Origin: Prosthecobacter algae | Lineage (GTDB): Bacteria > Verrucomicrobiota > Verrucomicrobiia > Verrucomicrobiales > Verrucomicrobiaceae | Assembly (NCBI RefSeq): GCF_039542385.1 | Contig: NZ_BAABIA010000006.1 | Coordinates: 389,996-453,995 of the forward strand | Length of the DNA: 64,000 bases | Direction of reading: 5' to 3' | Part shown: piece by piece, positions 8,576-17,564 of the stretch | How positions within the stretch are numbered: the stretch's first letter is position 1 | Layout of the letters: every line of letters begins with the position of its first letter | Made by a program: the position numbers and the translations under genes | Notes under the pieces: generated by a model | What the model saw: only the letters and a program-made list of their open reading frames with translations | Told to the model about the DNA's origin: nothing | Database searches by the model: none

Positions 8576-8739
8576 GAGAGCTTTTCGAAAGCGCCAGAGG
8601 ACTGGCGCAGTCCAGGACGCTTCGCGGCGGTGTGGCTGCGTGGGCCACCCGCTGGCGCAGGCAGCTACGGGCTGCAAGGGGGCGAACGGAGGTGGGTGAG
8701 CTTTCGGCCCCTCCACCCGCTGGCGCGGGCAGCTACGGG
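8576..8739 (+). repeat. Dispersed repeat R5, copy a
   Basis: It contains the hairpin GCGCCAG-AGGA-CTGGCGC followed by CAGTCCAGGACGCTTCGCGG, and two copies (8644-8672, 8709-8739) of a CCACCCGCTGGCGC/GGCAGCTACGGG unit. The same segments recur at 49206-49255, 49372-49401 and 49611-49640. Confidence 0.75.
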
Positions 8740-8743
8740 CAGA

Positions 8744-11203
8744 CTACTTCTGGGGCACGCCTTCGAGGGCGGAAAGGAGGGTGATCTCGACGAGGAGCTG
8801 CTTGATGCTGCAGCCGTGGGCGGCGAAGCTGCGCTGGAGGGTGTCCATGACTTCGGGGCCGTAGGCGGGGATCTGCTGCTTCACGGTGTGGTGGAAGAGG
8901 TGGCGGATGAAGGCGCGGTGACCGGCGGGGTTGTCGGCGACGTAGTTGACGATGTCGCGCGGGCCGGTGAGGCGGATGTTTTGGCCCTCTTCGGTGGCGA
9001 GCTCGCTGGTGGCGTTGACAGGCTTGTTGTTATCCTGAGTGCGCCAGCGGCCAATGGCATCGAAGTTTTCCAGGCTGAACCCGAGGGGATTGATGGTGGA
9101 GTGGCAGGACATGCAGGAGCTGTTGCGGGTGAGCTCGGTGATCTTTTCCCGCATGGTCAGGCTGGGGTTGAAGTGGCTTTCGTCAAAGGTGACGGCCATG
9201 GGCGGGGACTTTAGGGAGATGCCGACGATGTTGCGGGTGAGGAAGACGCCGCGATGGATGGGGGAGGTCTGCTTGCTGTAGGCCATGGAGGCGAGCAGAT
9301 AAGGGTGGGTGACGACCCCGGCGCGCTGTTTGGGATCAAAGGAGACGCGCTGGAACTCGCCGCCTTCGACCTTCTGGCCGTAGAACTTGGCGAGGCGGTC
9401 ATTGAGCAGGAGGTAATCGGCACGCAGCAGCTCGCGGTAGTCGGACTTCTCGCTCCAGACGACATCGTCAATGAAGCGCAGCAGGGATTCGCGCAGGTCG
9501 GCGAGGACTTCCTGATTGAAGCCGGGGAAGGCCTTGGGGTCCTTGGAGGTGTTTTCGGCGTGCTCGAGGTCTAACCAATGATGGAAAAAACCATGCAGTT
9601 TGGCCTTGGTGCGGGTGTCGGAGATCATGCGCCAGGCCTGGGCCTGCACCTGCTCGCGGGTCTTCAGTTTGCCCTCGGCAGCGGCCTGGGTGAGCTTTTT
9701 GTCCGGGATGGAATCCCACAGGGCGAGGGCCAGGCGGGAGGCGACATCGAAGTCATCAGGCTGGTCTTTTTCCTGCAGGCCGGGATAGAGGAAACGGGGA
9801 GATTTCAGGGAGAGGAGGACGACGCGCTTCACGGCCACTTCGGGAGTCTTGGCGCTTTGAAAAAGGGACTCCACGTAGAGCTGCTTCTGCTCTTCGGAGA
9901 AGGTGCGGCGGAAGGCGGTCTCGGCAAAGGCGAGGGCGAATTTTTTCAGCTTTTCCACGCGGTCAGGGGCATCGGCCTTGCTGCCGGAGAGGCGGTCCAG
10001 ATGCTTTTCCACATGCTCGGCAGTGGCGATGGCGGCTTCGGTGGTGGCTTGGTCCCAGGCTTTGCTGATGCTGGAGCCACGCTCATACCCCACGCTGCGG
10101 TCATCGGCGGGGAAATTCGTGCTCACGATCATGAGCTGCTGAGGGCGGTCGGTACGCAGGGCGTGCTGGGGGATGATTTCCTCCACACCATGCGGCGGCT
10201 TCCACCACAGCTCCACGGAGGCGGACTCCTCCTTGAATTTGAAATGCTCGAGCATGAGGCGGTAGGTGCGGCCACCGACGAGGTAGATGCTCTTGCGCTC
10301 TTCGCGGACGGTGGGGCCATTGCTCACCCAGCCGTCGATGAGGGCCTCCTGGTCGTCGTTCACGAAGAGGCGGACGCCGTTTTCGCTTTTGACGATGAAT
10401 TCATAGACGCCGGTCTCCTCGGCCACCACACCGCCATCCCAGCGGTTGTTGAATTCTTCGGGGATCATCTTCGCGTCATCGGGGCTGGTCTTGCCCCAAT
10501 GAAAGGCGATGCGGCCATCCACGCGCTCGAAGCGGTGCGGCTTGCGATTTTTGCGCTTTTCATCGGCCTTTTCGATTTCCTGCTGGCGGCGCTTTTGCTC
10601 GGCCTTGCGGAGGTCGTTGCGGGCATTGGCGATGAGCTTGCCATCGGCCTTGGCGGCGATGAGTTCGTCGAGCTTGATCTGTTCCGGCAGCTTTTCCTCG
10701 GGCTTCTTTTCCTCCGGGGGCGGGATCTCAAAACCGCGGTAAGCCCCCTTCAGGCCGGTCTCAGGATTCACGGGGCGGTCAAAGCCGGGGCCATTGCGGA
10801 AGCGGCCCACGAGGTCCATCACGCTGGTGCGGTACTGAGCGATGGTGAGGCGGGTGAGATCCTGCGCGGGCGGCTGGGTGAGGGCCTGCGCTTCGGGGGA
10901 ATAAAAGGCCTCGTAAATGTAGGCGGCCACCTGTTTGGCATCGTCGCCCACACAGGCGCCCACGTTTTCCTCCGGCATGGTGCGCTCGATCTTGCGGGCC
11001 AGCGCCTCCAGGGTGCGGTCGCCGATGAGGGGCTCGTCATACTTGCCATCCACGCCCTGGCCTTTGTCGCCATGGCATTCCACGCAGAGCTTTTCATAGA
11101 TCACCTTGCCGGGGTGGGGGCCATCGGCGGCATGCAGAAAGGCACCCAGGCCGAGGGTGAGCGCGGGGACCAGAAGGGCGGAAAAGGTATGTCGGGGGGC
11201 CAT
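8744..11203 (-). CDS. Cytochrome c / PA14 / DUF1592-DUF1588-DUF1585 protein
   Basis: The ATG at 11203 gives 819 residues with a signal peptide (MAPRHTFSALLVPALTLGLG); frame open upstream to 11272 is probably non-coding. A c-type haem motif KLCVECHG lies at residues ~40-47. A PA14 domain follows ('GVYEFIVKSENGVRLFVND' ... 'VELWWKPPHG', ~240-370). Then come the DUF1592, DUF1588 ('SPIHRGVFLTRNIVG', with a second CMSCH motif near residue 710) and DUF1585 ('LFHHTVKQQIPAYGPEVMD') segments. These multi-domain exported proteins are typical of Planctomycetota-Verrucomicrobiota and are thought to act with DUF1552 proteins in oxidative or carbohydrate-related periplasmic chemistry; the reaction is not established. 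Confidence 0.9.
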   Translation of the reverse strand: MAPRHTFSALLVPALTLGLGAFLHAADGPHPGKVIYEKLCVECHGDKGQGVDGKYDEPLIGDRTLEALARKIERTMPEENVGACVGDDAKQVAAYIYEAFYSPEAQALTQPPAQDLTRLTIAQYRTSVMDLVGRFRNGPGFDRPVNPETGLKGAYRGFEIPPPEEKKPEEKLPEQIKLDELIAAKADGKLIANARNDLRKAEQKRRQQEIEKADEKRKNRKPHRFERVDGRIAFHWGKTSPDDAKMIPEEFNNRWDGGVVAEETGVYEFIVKSENGVRLFVNDDQEALIDGWVSNGPTVREERKSIYLVGGRTYRLMLEHFKFKEESASVELWWKPPHGVEEIIPQHALRTDRPQQLMIVSTNFPADDRSVGYERGSSISKAWDQATTEAAIATAEHVEKHLDRLSGSKADAPDRVEKLKKFALAFAETAFRRTFSEEQKQLYVESLFQSAKTPEVAVKRVVLLSLKSPRFLYPGLQEKDQPDDFDVASRLALALWDSIPDKKLTQAAAEGKLKTREQVQAQAWRMISDTRTKAKLHGFFHHWLDLEHAENTSKDPKAFPGFNQEVLADLRESLLRFIDDVVWSEKSDYRELLRADYLLLNDRLAKFYGQKVEGGEFQRVSFDPKQRAGVVTHPYLLASMAYSKQTSPIHRGVFLTRNIVGISLKSPPMAVTFDESHFNPSLTMREKITELTRNSSCMSCHSTINPLGFSLENFDAIGRWRTQDNNKPVNATSELATEEGQNIRLTGPRDIVNYVADNPAGHRAFIRHLFHHTVKQQIPAYGPEVMDTLQRSFAAHGCSIKQLLVEITLLSALEGVPQK

Positions 11204-11317
11204 GCGTTTGGCTGGATACGCCAGGGGAGATCGGGGGGGAGCCCAAAACGTGCCAGTGAGAACATTACCCACCGTAGAGGGCGTGTCTTTCAGACGAGGG
11301 CAAGAGAGGCGGCAGAC

Positions 11318-12904
11318 TCACAGCTTTCGCGCATAGACTTCCAGCGGGCCGGGGGCGGCCTGGTACGGACGGGTGATGGGGCCGCTGTGCTCCAGCGCCC
11401 AGCGTTCCGGCTGACTGCGCAGGGCCTTGAGCAGGAGTTCCTCATGGGCTGGGGCAGTCTCGCCCTCGGCGGAAAGCTGCACAAAGACACGGCTGATGGT
11501 GGTTTTATCCAAGTAGGCCAGGAGGGCCTCGGGCGTGTCAAAGGCGGCCTGGTAACCACGGCCCAGCCAATCGGCAGCGGCGAGTTCCTTGCTGGCGCGA
11601 TGCACCTGCAGAGGCGAGGGCGAACGGACCGGCAGGGCAAAGGCGGCGGAGGCGATGACGGCCCCTTCCCCGCGCGGATCCGCGCAGACCAGCCAGTGCG
11701 TGCGCTCCCCGGCGGCGGGTTTTTCCAGGGCCTGAACGACGGCACTGCGGTAGCCACGGACGTTTTTCACCAGCAGATGCGGCACCTGGAAGATGACCAG
11801 GAGGACAAGGCTGAGGATGCCAAAGCGGCCCAGGGGCATGCGGGCGAGGGTGAGATCAAAAAACGACACGGCCAGCAGGGCGACCACGGGGACCACGGGC
11901 ATGAAGTAGCGGCTGCTGTAACCCGTGGGGATGAAGAGCATGATGAGGGCGGTGCCCACCAGCAGGCCCAGCAGCGCGGTGCGGCGGGGATCCGGGCGCA
12001 GCTTGAACTTCGTCAGCCCCAGCCACAGGGCCAGCCCGGCCACAGCGATCATGACGGTGACAAACCCGAACGCGGTGGAGAGGACGGAGCTGTAATAAGT
12101 GACCGCGCCGAGGGCGAAATCCACCAGCCCTGCGGAGACCATGCCTTCCTTGGTGATCTTCGATGAATACAGCATCCACGGCCCGGCCAGCAGGCCCACC
12201 GGCAGCCCTGCGACCCAAAAGGCGGGCTTTTTCAGCAGGTCCCAACGGCGCAGCGCCAGCACCGTCACGGCTGGCACCAGGGCCAGGGCCAGGCCGGAGC
12301 CCTTGGTGAGAATCGCAGCGGCGGCGGCGACCCCGAAACCCAGGGCGAGGCGGTAGCCAGGCTTTTCCAAAAAACGCACCCACAGTTCCACCGCCAGCAG
12401 GCAGAGGCAGGCGAGCATGAGGTCTGCCATCACCAGTTGGGCCAGTTTCAGCGTGACTGGGAAGGCGGCGCTGAGAACGGCAGCCGCCAAGGCGGAAGAG
12501 TCCCGCAGCATGCGGCGGCCCATGAGATAGACCTGAAGGGCAAGCAGGCCGGTGAAAAGCGCCTGCAAAACGAGCAGGACCTGCGGCTGCGGCCAGGGCA
12601 GCAGGACGAGGCCCGCCAGGGCGTAATATCCGGGCGGGTAATGGCCCAGCGCCACCTTTGGGAAATCCTCATAGTATTGCTGCGCAAAGGTGAGCGGCGA
12701 CTGCCCCAGGCCTGTGGCCAGGTAGTCCCGCACCATCAGGCTGGTGACCGCGTGGGCGGGCTCGTCCGGATCTGCCCCGATGTCGGAGGTCCACACGCCA
12801 GTGAGGCTCTGGATGAGCAGGATGAACAGGGTGACGCCCAGGAAAAGCACGCCGGCACGGTATCGAGAAAAAACGGAGGCAGAGGGCTGGGCGGGATCGG
12901 GCAT
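11318..12904 (-). CDS. GT39-like membrane glycosyltransferase (ArnT/PMT family)
   Basis: The product has 528 residues and about ten hydrophobic segments (for example YRAGVLFLGVTLFILLIQSL, residues 16-35). The loop after the first segment holds 'IGADPDEPAHAVTSLMVRDY', the DE-containing first periplasmic loop of the GT39/ArnT superfamily, and 'KVALGHYPPGYYALAGLVLL' follows. These enzymes transfer sugars from polyprenyl-phosphate donors to protein, lipid A or other acceptors at the inner membrane. The C-terminal ~150 residues form a soluble domain ('THWLVCADPRGEGAVIASAA'). The acceptor is unknown. It is a single gene, 114 bp upstream of the DUF1592-type gene on the same strand. Confidence 0.8.
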   Translation of the reverse strand: MPDPAQPSASVFSRYRAGVLFLGVTLFILLIQSLTGVWTSDIGADPDEPAHAVTSLMVRDYLATGLGQSPLTFAQQYYEDFPKVALGHYPPGYYALAGLVLLPWPQPQVLLVLQALFTGLLALQVYLMGRRMLRDSSALAAAVLSAAFPVTLKLAQLVMADLMLACLCLLAVELWVRFLEKPGYRLALGFGVAAAAAILTKGSGLALALVPAVTVLALRRWDLLKKPAFWVAGLPVGLLAGPWMLYSSKITKEGMVSAGLVDFALGAVTYYSSVLSTAFGFVTVMIAVAGLALWLGLTKFKLRPDPRRTALLGLLVGTALIMLFIPTGYSSRYFMPVVPVVALLAVSFFDLTLARMPLGRFGILSLVLLVIFQVPHLLVKNVRGYRSAVVQALEKPAAGERTHWLVCADPRGEGAVIASAAFALPVRSPSPLQVHRASKELAAADWLGRGYQAAFDTPEALLAYLDKTTISRVFVQLSAEGETAPAHEELLLKALRSQPERWALEHSGPITRPYQAAPGPLEVYARKL

Positions 12905-13119
12905 GTGAGGGGCGGATGGTGAAGCACAACCGGGGCAAAGGCAAATTGCAGGGCCGGGGGCGAAGCGGATTTATGGGGACAAAACAGACCCCAAACAGGT
13001 AGCGGACCCGATTTGAAGCGCCTCCTTAAACTCAAACAACCATTATAATCCATAATTTCTATAAATTAAGCTTGGCTTAGAGGACCCGATGCAGGATGTT
13101 ATGCCACTGCCCTCTTCCC

Positions 13120-16100
13120 ATGGTCCGTCTGCCCTACCTTTTCCGCTATTTGCTGGCCTTGCTGCTCCTGCTGGGGGCGATGAGTGCCGGACTTTGGTTC
13201 GGCCTCTCCTTGATTTCGACTTTGGACCCGGAGGTCGCCGTGGAATCCCCTGCCCACGCTGAGGAGCCCACAGCCCCGGCTCTCCCGAAGGCGCCCATGC
13301 AGGCCGAGAGCCCCCTGGTGCAGAAGACCACCCCACCGATGCCGAATCCCCGGCTGGCTGCGCAAAAGCTGCGGGAGGAGGAAGGCCAAAAAGCCCGCCA
13401 GAGAGCCGGGCAGGACCTGCGGGCCGGACGCAGCTTTGCGATGAATGAGCACGGCAGGACGACGCGGTTTCGCCTGGCGCTGGATGAGATTTACGATGCC
13501 ACCGCCCCGGTGCCTGAGCGGCTGCGCAAGATCGCCCCGCAGGCGGATGCAGGCCAGTTGCTGAGCTATGCGCAAAACGAGGCCGAGCGGCTGGGGCGCT
13601 GGCCTGGACTGGTGATTTATCCCGAAAACGGGCCCGTGGATGCCGCGCACCGCCGGGTGCTGACGGAGCAGGTTTTGCTGAAAGCTGCCGATGTGGAAGC
13701 GGCTGAAAAACTGGCCGCGAGCCAGGGACTGAAGATCACCCAACACCCCGAGTATGCCCCGCAACATCTCATCGCCGAGGCGGCAGATCCGGTGGCGGCG
13801 GTGGATGCCATCGCGGCGCTGGATGCCGGTTTGCCCGCTGTGGAGCCGGTGCTGATGCGGCAGCGTGTGCGCCGGGTGCTGCTGGATGATCCGTATCTGA
13901 GGGACCAGTGGCATCTCAAAAACACGGGCCAGTCCGGCGGCAAGGCTGGGGTGGACATCGGCACCGAAAGTGTGTGGGACCGCTTTCAGGGACAGGGCGT
14001 ACGCATCGCCATCGTGGATGACGGGCTGCAACTCACGCACCCAGACCTGGCGCCGAATGTGGACCCTGCGCCTAACCATTACGACTGGAACGATGCCGAC
14101 CAGGACCCGAATCCGGGCTCCGACGAGGACTCTCACGGCACCGCCGTGGGCGGGCTGGCGGCGGCGCGTGGCAATAACAACCTGGGGGTGAGCGGGGTGG
14201 CCCCGCAGGCCACACTGGTGGGCTTTCGTCTGATTTCCGGACTGGTGACCGATGTCACGGAGGCCGAAGCCGCCACACGCGGGGCGGGCTTTATCCAGAT
14301 CAAAAACAATAGCTGGGGCCTGGGCGGCAGCGCCTCGGACCTGTTCCCCACGGGCTCGCTGATGGCGGAGGCCATGGCCTACGCCGCCACGACAGGGCGT
14401 GACGGGCGCGGCACCATCTCCGTATGGTCCGCAGGCAACGGGAGGCACGTTGGGATGCAAGGAAACAAAGACCCCTATGGCAACAACATGCATGCCATCA
14501 CCGTGGGGGCGGTCACTCACCAGGGCGCGCTGACCTATTACAGTGAAACCGGCAGCCACCTCTGCGTGGTGGCCCCCTCCGCAGAGACCCAGGGCAAAGG
14601 CGGCATCGTGACGACGGACCTCGTGGGCGTAGCCGGGTACAACGAGGGCAGCCTGAAGAACTTGTCCGAAGTGAACTACACGAATGACTTCCGCGGCACC
14701 TCCGCCTCCACCCCCATTGTGGCGGGCGTGGTCGCGCTGATGCTGGAGGCAAATCCCTACCTGAACTGGCGCGATGTGAAGGAGATCCTGCTGCGCTCCT
14801 CCACGCAAATTTTCCCCAAGGACAAAGGCTGGCTGCAACGGCCTAACCGCGATGTGTGGGAACAGGGCTTTGCCCCTATCAAGCATCACCAGTCCTATGG
14901 CGGCGGCCTCATCCATGCCCCTTCCGCAGTCGCCATGGCGCAGGCCTGGCCGGGCCTGGGAGCCATGACTTCCGTGACGCGCACAGCCGTGCCTGAAGTG
15001 GAGATCGAGGGCCAGAGCATCATCCCGATGGGCGGCACTACCATCATCGTGCCCCTGCCGGAAGAGACGCAGACAAAGGTCAAGTCCACCCGGTTGAATC
15101 TGGACTTCAGCAACGCGGCCCCTCTGCGGGTGGAAAATGTGACCGTGAAGCTCAGCGCCACCCACACTCGCCGTGGCGACCTGACGCTGAAACTGATCTC
15201 CCCCAGCGGCAGCATCAGCACGCTGGCCAGCTACACCAAACTGGACACGGGAGCCGACTACACGGAATGGACCTTCAGCAGCGTGCGCCACTGGGGCGAA
15301 TCCTCGCGAGGGATCTGGTCCGTGGTGGCCAGCGAGCCGGAAGACAGCGTGGATGGCCAACTGGGGTCCGTCACCGTCACCCTGCACGGCATTGCCTATC
15401 CGGGCATCCGTCTCACCACGACTCCCAACAGCCAGATCGTGGCGGAAGGCAGCGAACTGGCGCTCACAGGTGCCACCACCACCTATGGCAAAACGGAGCA
15501 GCAATGGCTGAAGGCGGGCAAGCCCGTCAGCGGTAGTAGCAGCGGCACCTTGGCGCTGAATCCAGTGCAGCTCAGCCATGCGGGCCTTTACAGCTACACG
15601 GCGGAAAACCTCACCACCCAGATCGAGGTACCCATCGCCCTCGGCGTGGTGCGGCGCAGCCTCGTTCCGCAGCATCTGCTGCCAGGGCGCACGGCCACCT
15701 TCAAGGTGGCGGCGGCAGGGCCTTTGCTCCGTTACCAGTGGTTCATCGGCAGCCTCGCCCTGCGGGATGATGGCCGCATCACCGGCAGCCGCAGCCCCAC
15801 GCTGACAGTGCGCCGGGTGCAGACCACGGATGAAGAGGACTATTACTGCCGTGTGAGCATGGGCGATGCGCCGCCGCTGGATACCCTGCGTGGGCGACTG
15901 AGCATCATGATCCCGCCGACGCTGGAGGACTTTGTGCCGCCTGCACCGGGCATTGTCAGCGCCTATCTGGACCTGCCTTTCCTGGCCGACAACGGCGCCA
16001 CCACCTATCGCGCCACCGGCCTGCCGCCGGGGGTGAAGCTGGATGCGCGCCATGGCCGCCTCATTGGTCGCCCGACCCTCCCCGGCACCTACCGCATCAC

Positions 16101-17268
16101 CCTCACGGCCAGCAATGCCGCAGGCTCCAGCCCGCCGCTGAGCTTTGACTGGGTGGTGGAATCCCTGCCCACAGGACTGGTGGGCACCTACCGGGGACTG
16201 GTGGAGCCTAACGATCTTTACAACAACGGCTACGGCGGCTCGCTCTTGGTGACTGTGGGCAAGACGGGGACGTTTACTGGAACGCTGACACGCGGCAAGC
16301 TGCGCACGGCCTTCAAAGGCGCGCTCGATACCTATCCGGGCGAAACCTTTGCAACGGTGAACCTCAGCCTCCCCCGCCCTGCCCCGGCCCCGCCGCTGGA
16401 GTTCACCTTCACCGTGGACAGTGGTCGCCTGGATGGCAGCCTGGGCCATGTGGATGAGGAGTACGCCTCCCTCTGGGCGCAGCGTGAATGGACGGCCCTG
16501 CCTGCCGAACTCGCCAGCCTGCCCGGAACCTACAACCTGCCGCTGCTGACGCAGCAGACCAGCCTGACCTATCCTCTGGGCAGCGGCTACCTGGCCGTGA
16601 CCCTGACCGACCGTGGCCGCCTGACCTACACAGGTCGTCTGGCCGATGGCACTGGCCTAACCGGAAGCGGTATCGGCACCGGAGCTGGCCTGTTGCCCGT
16701 GCATCATCTGCTGTATGCCGGCACGGGCTCCGTGCAAGGCAGCCTGGCCCTCGTGGAAGGCGCACCCCGGTTTGAGGCTCTGCTGGACTGGATCAAATCC
16801 CCGCAGCCTCCCGGCACCCGCAACCATGGCAACGGATTCCCCCGCCACGGCCTGAGCGGCCAAGGCACGCGCTACACGCCGCCTGTCGCGGGTAACTTGG
16901 TGCTGGATCTGCCGCTGACGGCCCTCAATGCGCAGCTCGACTTCAGCCAGGGCGGGCTTTTCACCAGCTTCACGCAGTACTTCACCCTGGCGGCGGGCCA
17001 CCTCGCCCAATTCCCTGCCGGAGAGTTCAATCCGCATCAGATCAAGATGACGCTGAACGCCAAAACGGGCCTCATCACCGGCACGGGCACGAAGCTGGAC
17101 ATTGATCCGCTAAACCCGGCCCTCAACCGCCAGCGCCCCGGCAGCTTCAGCGGCCTCATCATTCCCTATCTCGGAGCTGCCGAAGGCCACTTCCTGCTCC
17201 CCGGCAGCAGCACGCCAGGATCGCCGATTTATTCAGGGCGGCTGGTCCTGCGAGCGGCGGCTAATTGA
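13120..17268 (+). CDS. Large secreted subtilase (S8) with P-domain and Ig-like modules
   Basis: The ATG at 13120 gives 1,382 residues starting MVRLPYLFRYLLALLLLLG, a signal/anchor; an ATG at 13096 is possible. After a ~250-residue propeptide the S8 triad is complete: Asp300 (IAIVDDGLQLTHPDL), His339 (DSHGTAVGGLAAA) and Ser528 (RGTSASTPIVAGV). A proprotein-convertase P-domain follows (~670-770), then Ig-like segments (YQWF..., EDYYCRV), a putative-Ig (He_PIG) domain 'TGLPPGVKLDARHGRLIGRP', and beta-rich repeats to the end (for example KTGLITGTG). The P-domain after the catalytic domain is the kexin/furin arrangement. It probably acts extracellularly or at the outer surface. It stands alone, transcribed divergently from the glycosyltransferase. 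Confidence 0.92.
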   Translation: MVRLPYLFRYLLALLLLLGAMSAGLWFGLSLISTLDPEVAVESPAHAEEPTAPALPKAPMQAESPLVQKTTPPMPNPRLAAQKLREEEGQKARQRAGQDLRAGRSFAMNEHGRTTRFRLALDEIYDATAPVPERLRKIAPQADAGQLLSYAQNEAERLGRWPGLVIYPENGPVDAAHRRVLTEQVLLKAADVEAAEKLAASQGLKITQHPEYAPQHLIAEAADPVAAVDAIAALDAGLPAVEPVLMRQRVRRVLLDDPYLRDQWHLKNTGQSGGKAGVDIGTESVWDRFQGQGVRIAIVDDGLQLTHPDLAPNVDPAPNHYDWNDADQDPNPGSDEDSHGTAVGGLAAARGNNNLGVSGVAPQATLVGFRLISGLVTDVTEAEAATRGAGFIQIKNNSWGLGGSASDLFPTGSLMAEAMAYAATTGRDGRGTISVWSAGNGRHVGMQGNKDPYGNNMHAITVGAVTHQGALTYYSETGSHLCVVAPSAETQGKGGIVTTDLVGVAGYNEGSLKNLSEVNYTNDFRGTSASTPIVAGVVALMLEANPYLNWRDVKEILLRSSTQIFPKDKGWLQRPNRDVWEQGFAPIKHHQSYGGGLIHAPSAVAMAQAWPGLGAMTSVTRTAVPEVEIEGQSIIPMGGTTIIVPLPEETQTKVKSTRLNLDFSNAAPLRVENVTVKLSATHTRRGDLTLKLISPSGSISTLASYTKLDTGADYTEWTFSSVRHWGESSRGIWSVVASEPEDSVDGQLGSVTVTLHGIAYPGIRLTTTPNSQIVAEGSELALTGATTTYGKTEQQWLKAGKPVSGSSSGTLALNPVQLSHAGLYSYTAENLTTQIEVPIALGVVRRSLVPQHLLPGRTATFKVAAAGPLLRYQWFIGSLALRDDGRITGSRSPTLTVRRVQTTDEEDYYCRVSMGDAPPLDTLRGRLSIMIPPTLEDFVPPAPGIVSAYLDLPFLADNGATTYRATGLPPGVKLDARHGRLIGRPTLPGTYRITLTASNAAGSSPPLSFDWVVESLPTGLVGTYRGLVEPNDLYNNGYGGSLLVTVGKTGTFTGTLTRGKLRTAFKGALDTYPGETFATVNLSLPRPAPAPPLEFTFTVDSGRLDGSLGHVDEEYASLWAQREWTALPAELASLPGTYNLPLLTQQTSLTYPLGSGYLAVTLTDRGRLTYTGRLADGTGLTGSGIGTGAGLLPVHHLLYAGTGSVQGSLALVEGAPRFEALLDWIKSPQPPGTRNHGNGFPRHGLSGQGTRYTPPVAGNLVLDLPLTALNAQLDFSQGGLFTSFTQYFTLAAGHLAQFPAGEFNPHQIKMTLNAKTGLITGTGTKLDIDPLNPALNRQRPGSFSGLIIPYLGAAEGHFLLPGSSTPGSPIYSGRLVLRAAAN

Positions 17269-17310
17269 GATGCTTTTCTCGGCGCATCCGCCGATGAGGT
17301 TTGGCAGACA

Positions 17311-17487
17311 AGTAGCCCGCACAGTCCCTGTGCGGAGAGCAACCTCGAAGCCCCGAGCCGCCATGCTTCCCAGATTTTCCCGCCGATGCAGGGTTCAGGG
17401 GAGTACGGTAGGCTGGTATTTATATGCTCGCTCGGTTGTCTGTGAGCTGTCGGCGCTGCTATCCGCACAGGGACTGTGCGGGCTACT
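17311..17487 (+). mobile_element. MITE-like element with 25 bp terminal inverted repeats, copy 1
   Basis: A 177 bp non-coding element. Its ends, 17311-17335 and 17463-17487, are perfect 25 bp inverted repeats, and each contains its own hairpin CGCACAG-TCC-CTGTGCG. A second copy in the same orientation lies at 20987-21158, with matching interior ('CAACCTCGAAGCCCCGAGCC'). No transposase is present, so mobility would need to be supplied in trans. Confidence 0.75.
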
Positions 17488-17564
17488 TTTGATGAAGGTC
17501 TGCTCTGGCCGTGTTTCAGAAATCGATTTTAAAAAGGTGCGATGCCATGCAGCCAAGCATGCCC

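Larger units (their letters stand above)
7886..8743. other. 858 bp non-coding repeat cluster
   Basis: No convincing gene is present; the open frames here do not agree in composition or context. The interval is a patchwork of short dispersed repeats shared with 48.6-49.7 kb and 42.3 kb. These are a palindromic GGGACTTGCCAAGTCCC unit (twice, opposite orientations), an ACAGGATT-type direct repeat, a CGCAAAGGCGC inverted repeat and a CGCTGGCGC-type repeat. The segments are listed separately. Confidence 0.65.

Noticed and set aside
9578..12166. 862-codon open frame on the plus strand opposite the DUF1592 and glycosyltransferase genes
   Set aside because: It is the mirror of two well-supported genes in stop-poor GC-rich DNA; the translation is Gly/Ala/His-rich without domain structure.
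13099..16449. 1,116-codon open frame antisense to the subtilase
   Set aside because: Composition (Arg/His/Gln-rich) and lack of motifs are those of an antisense shadow of the subtilase.
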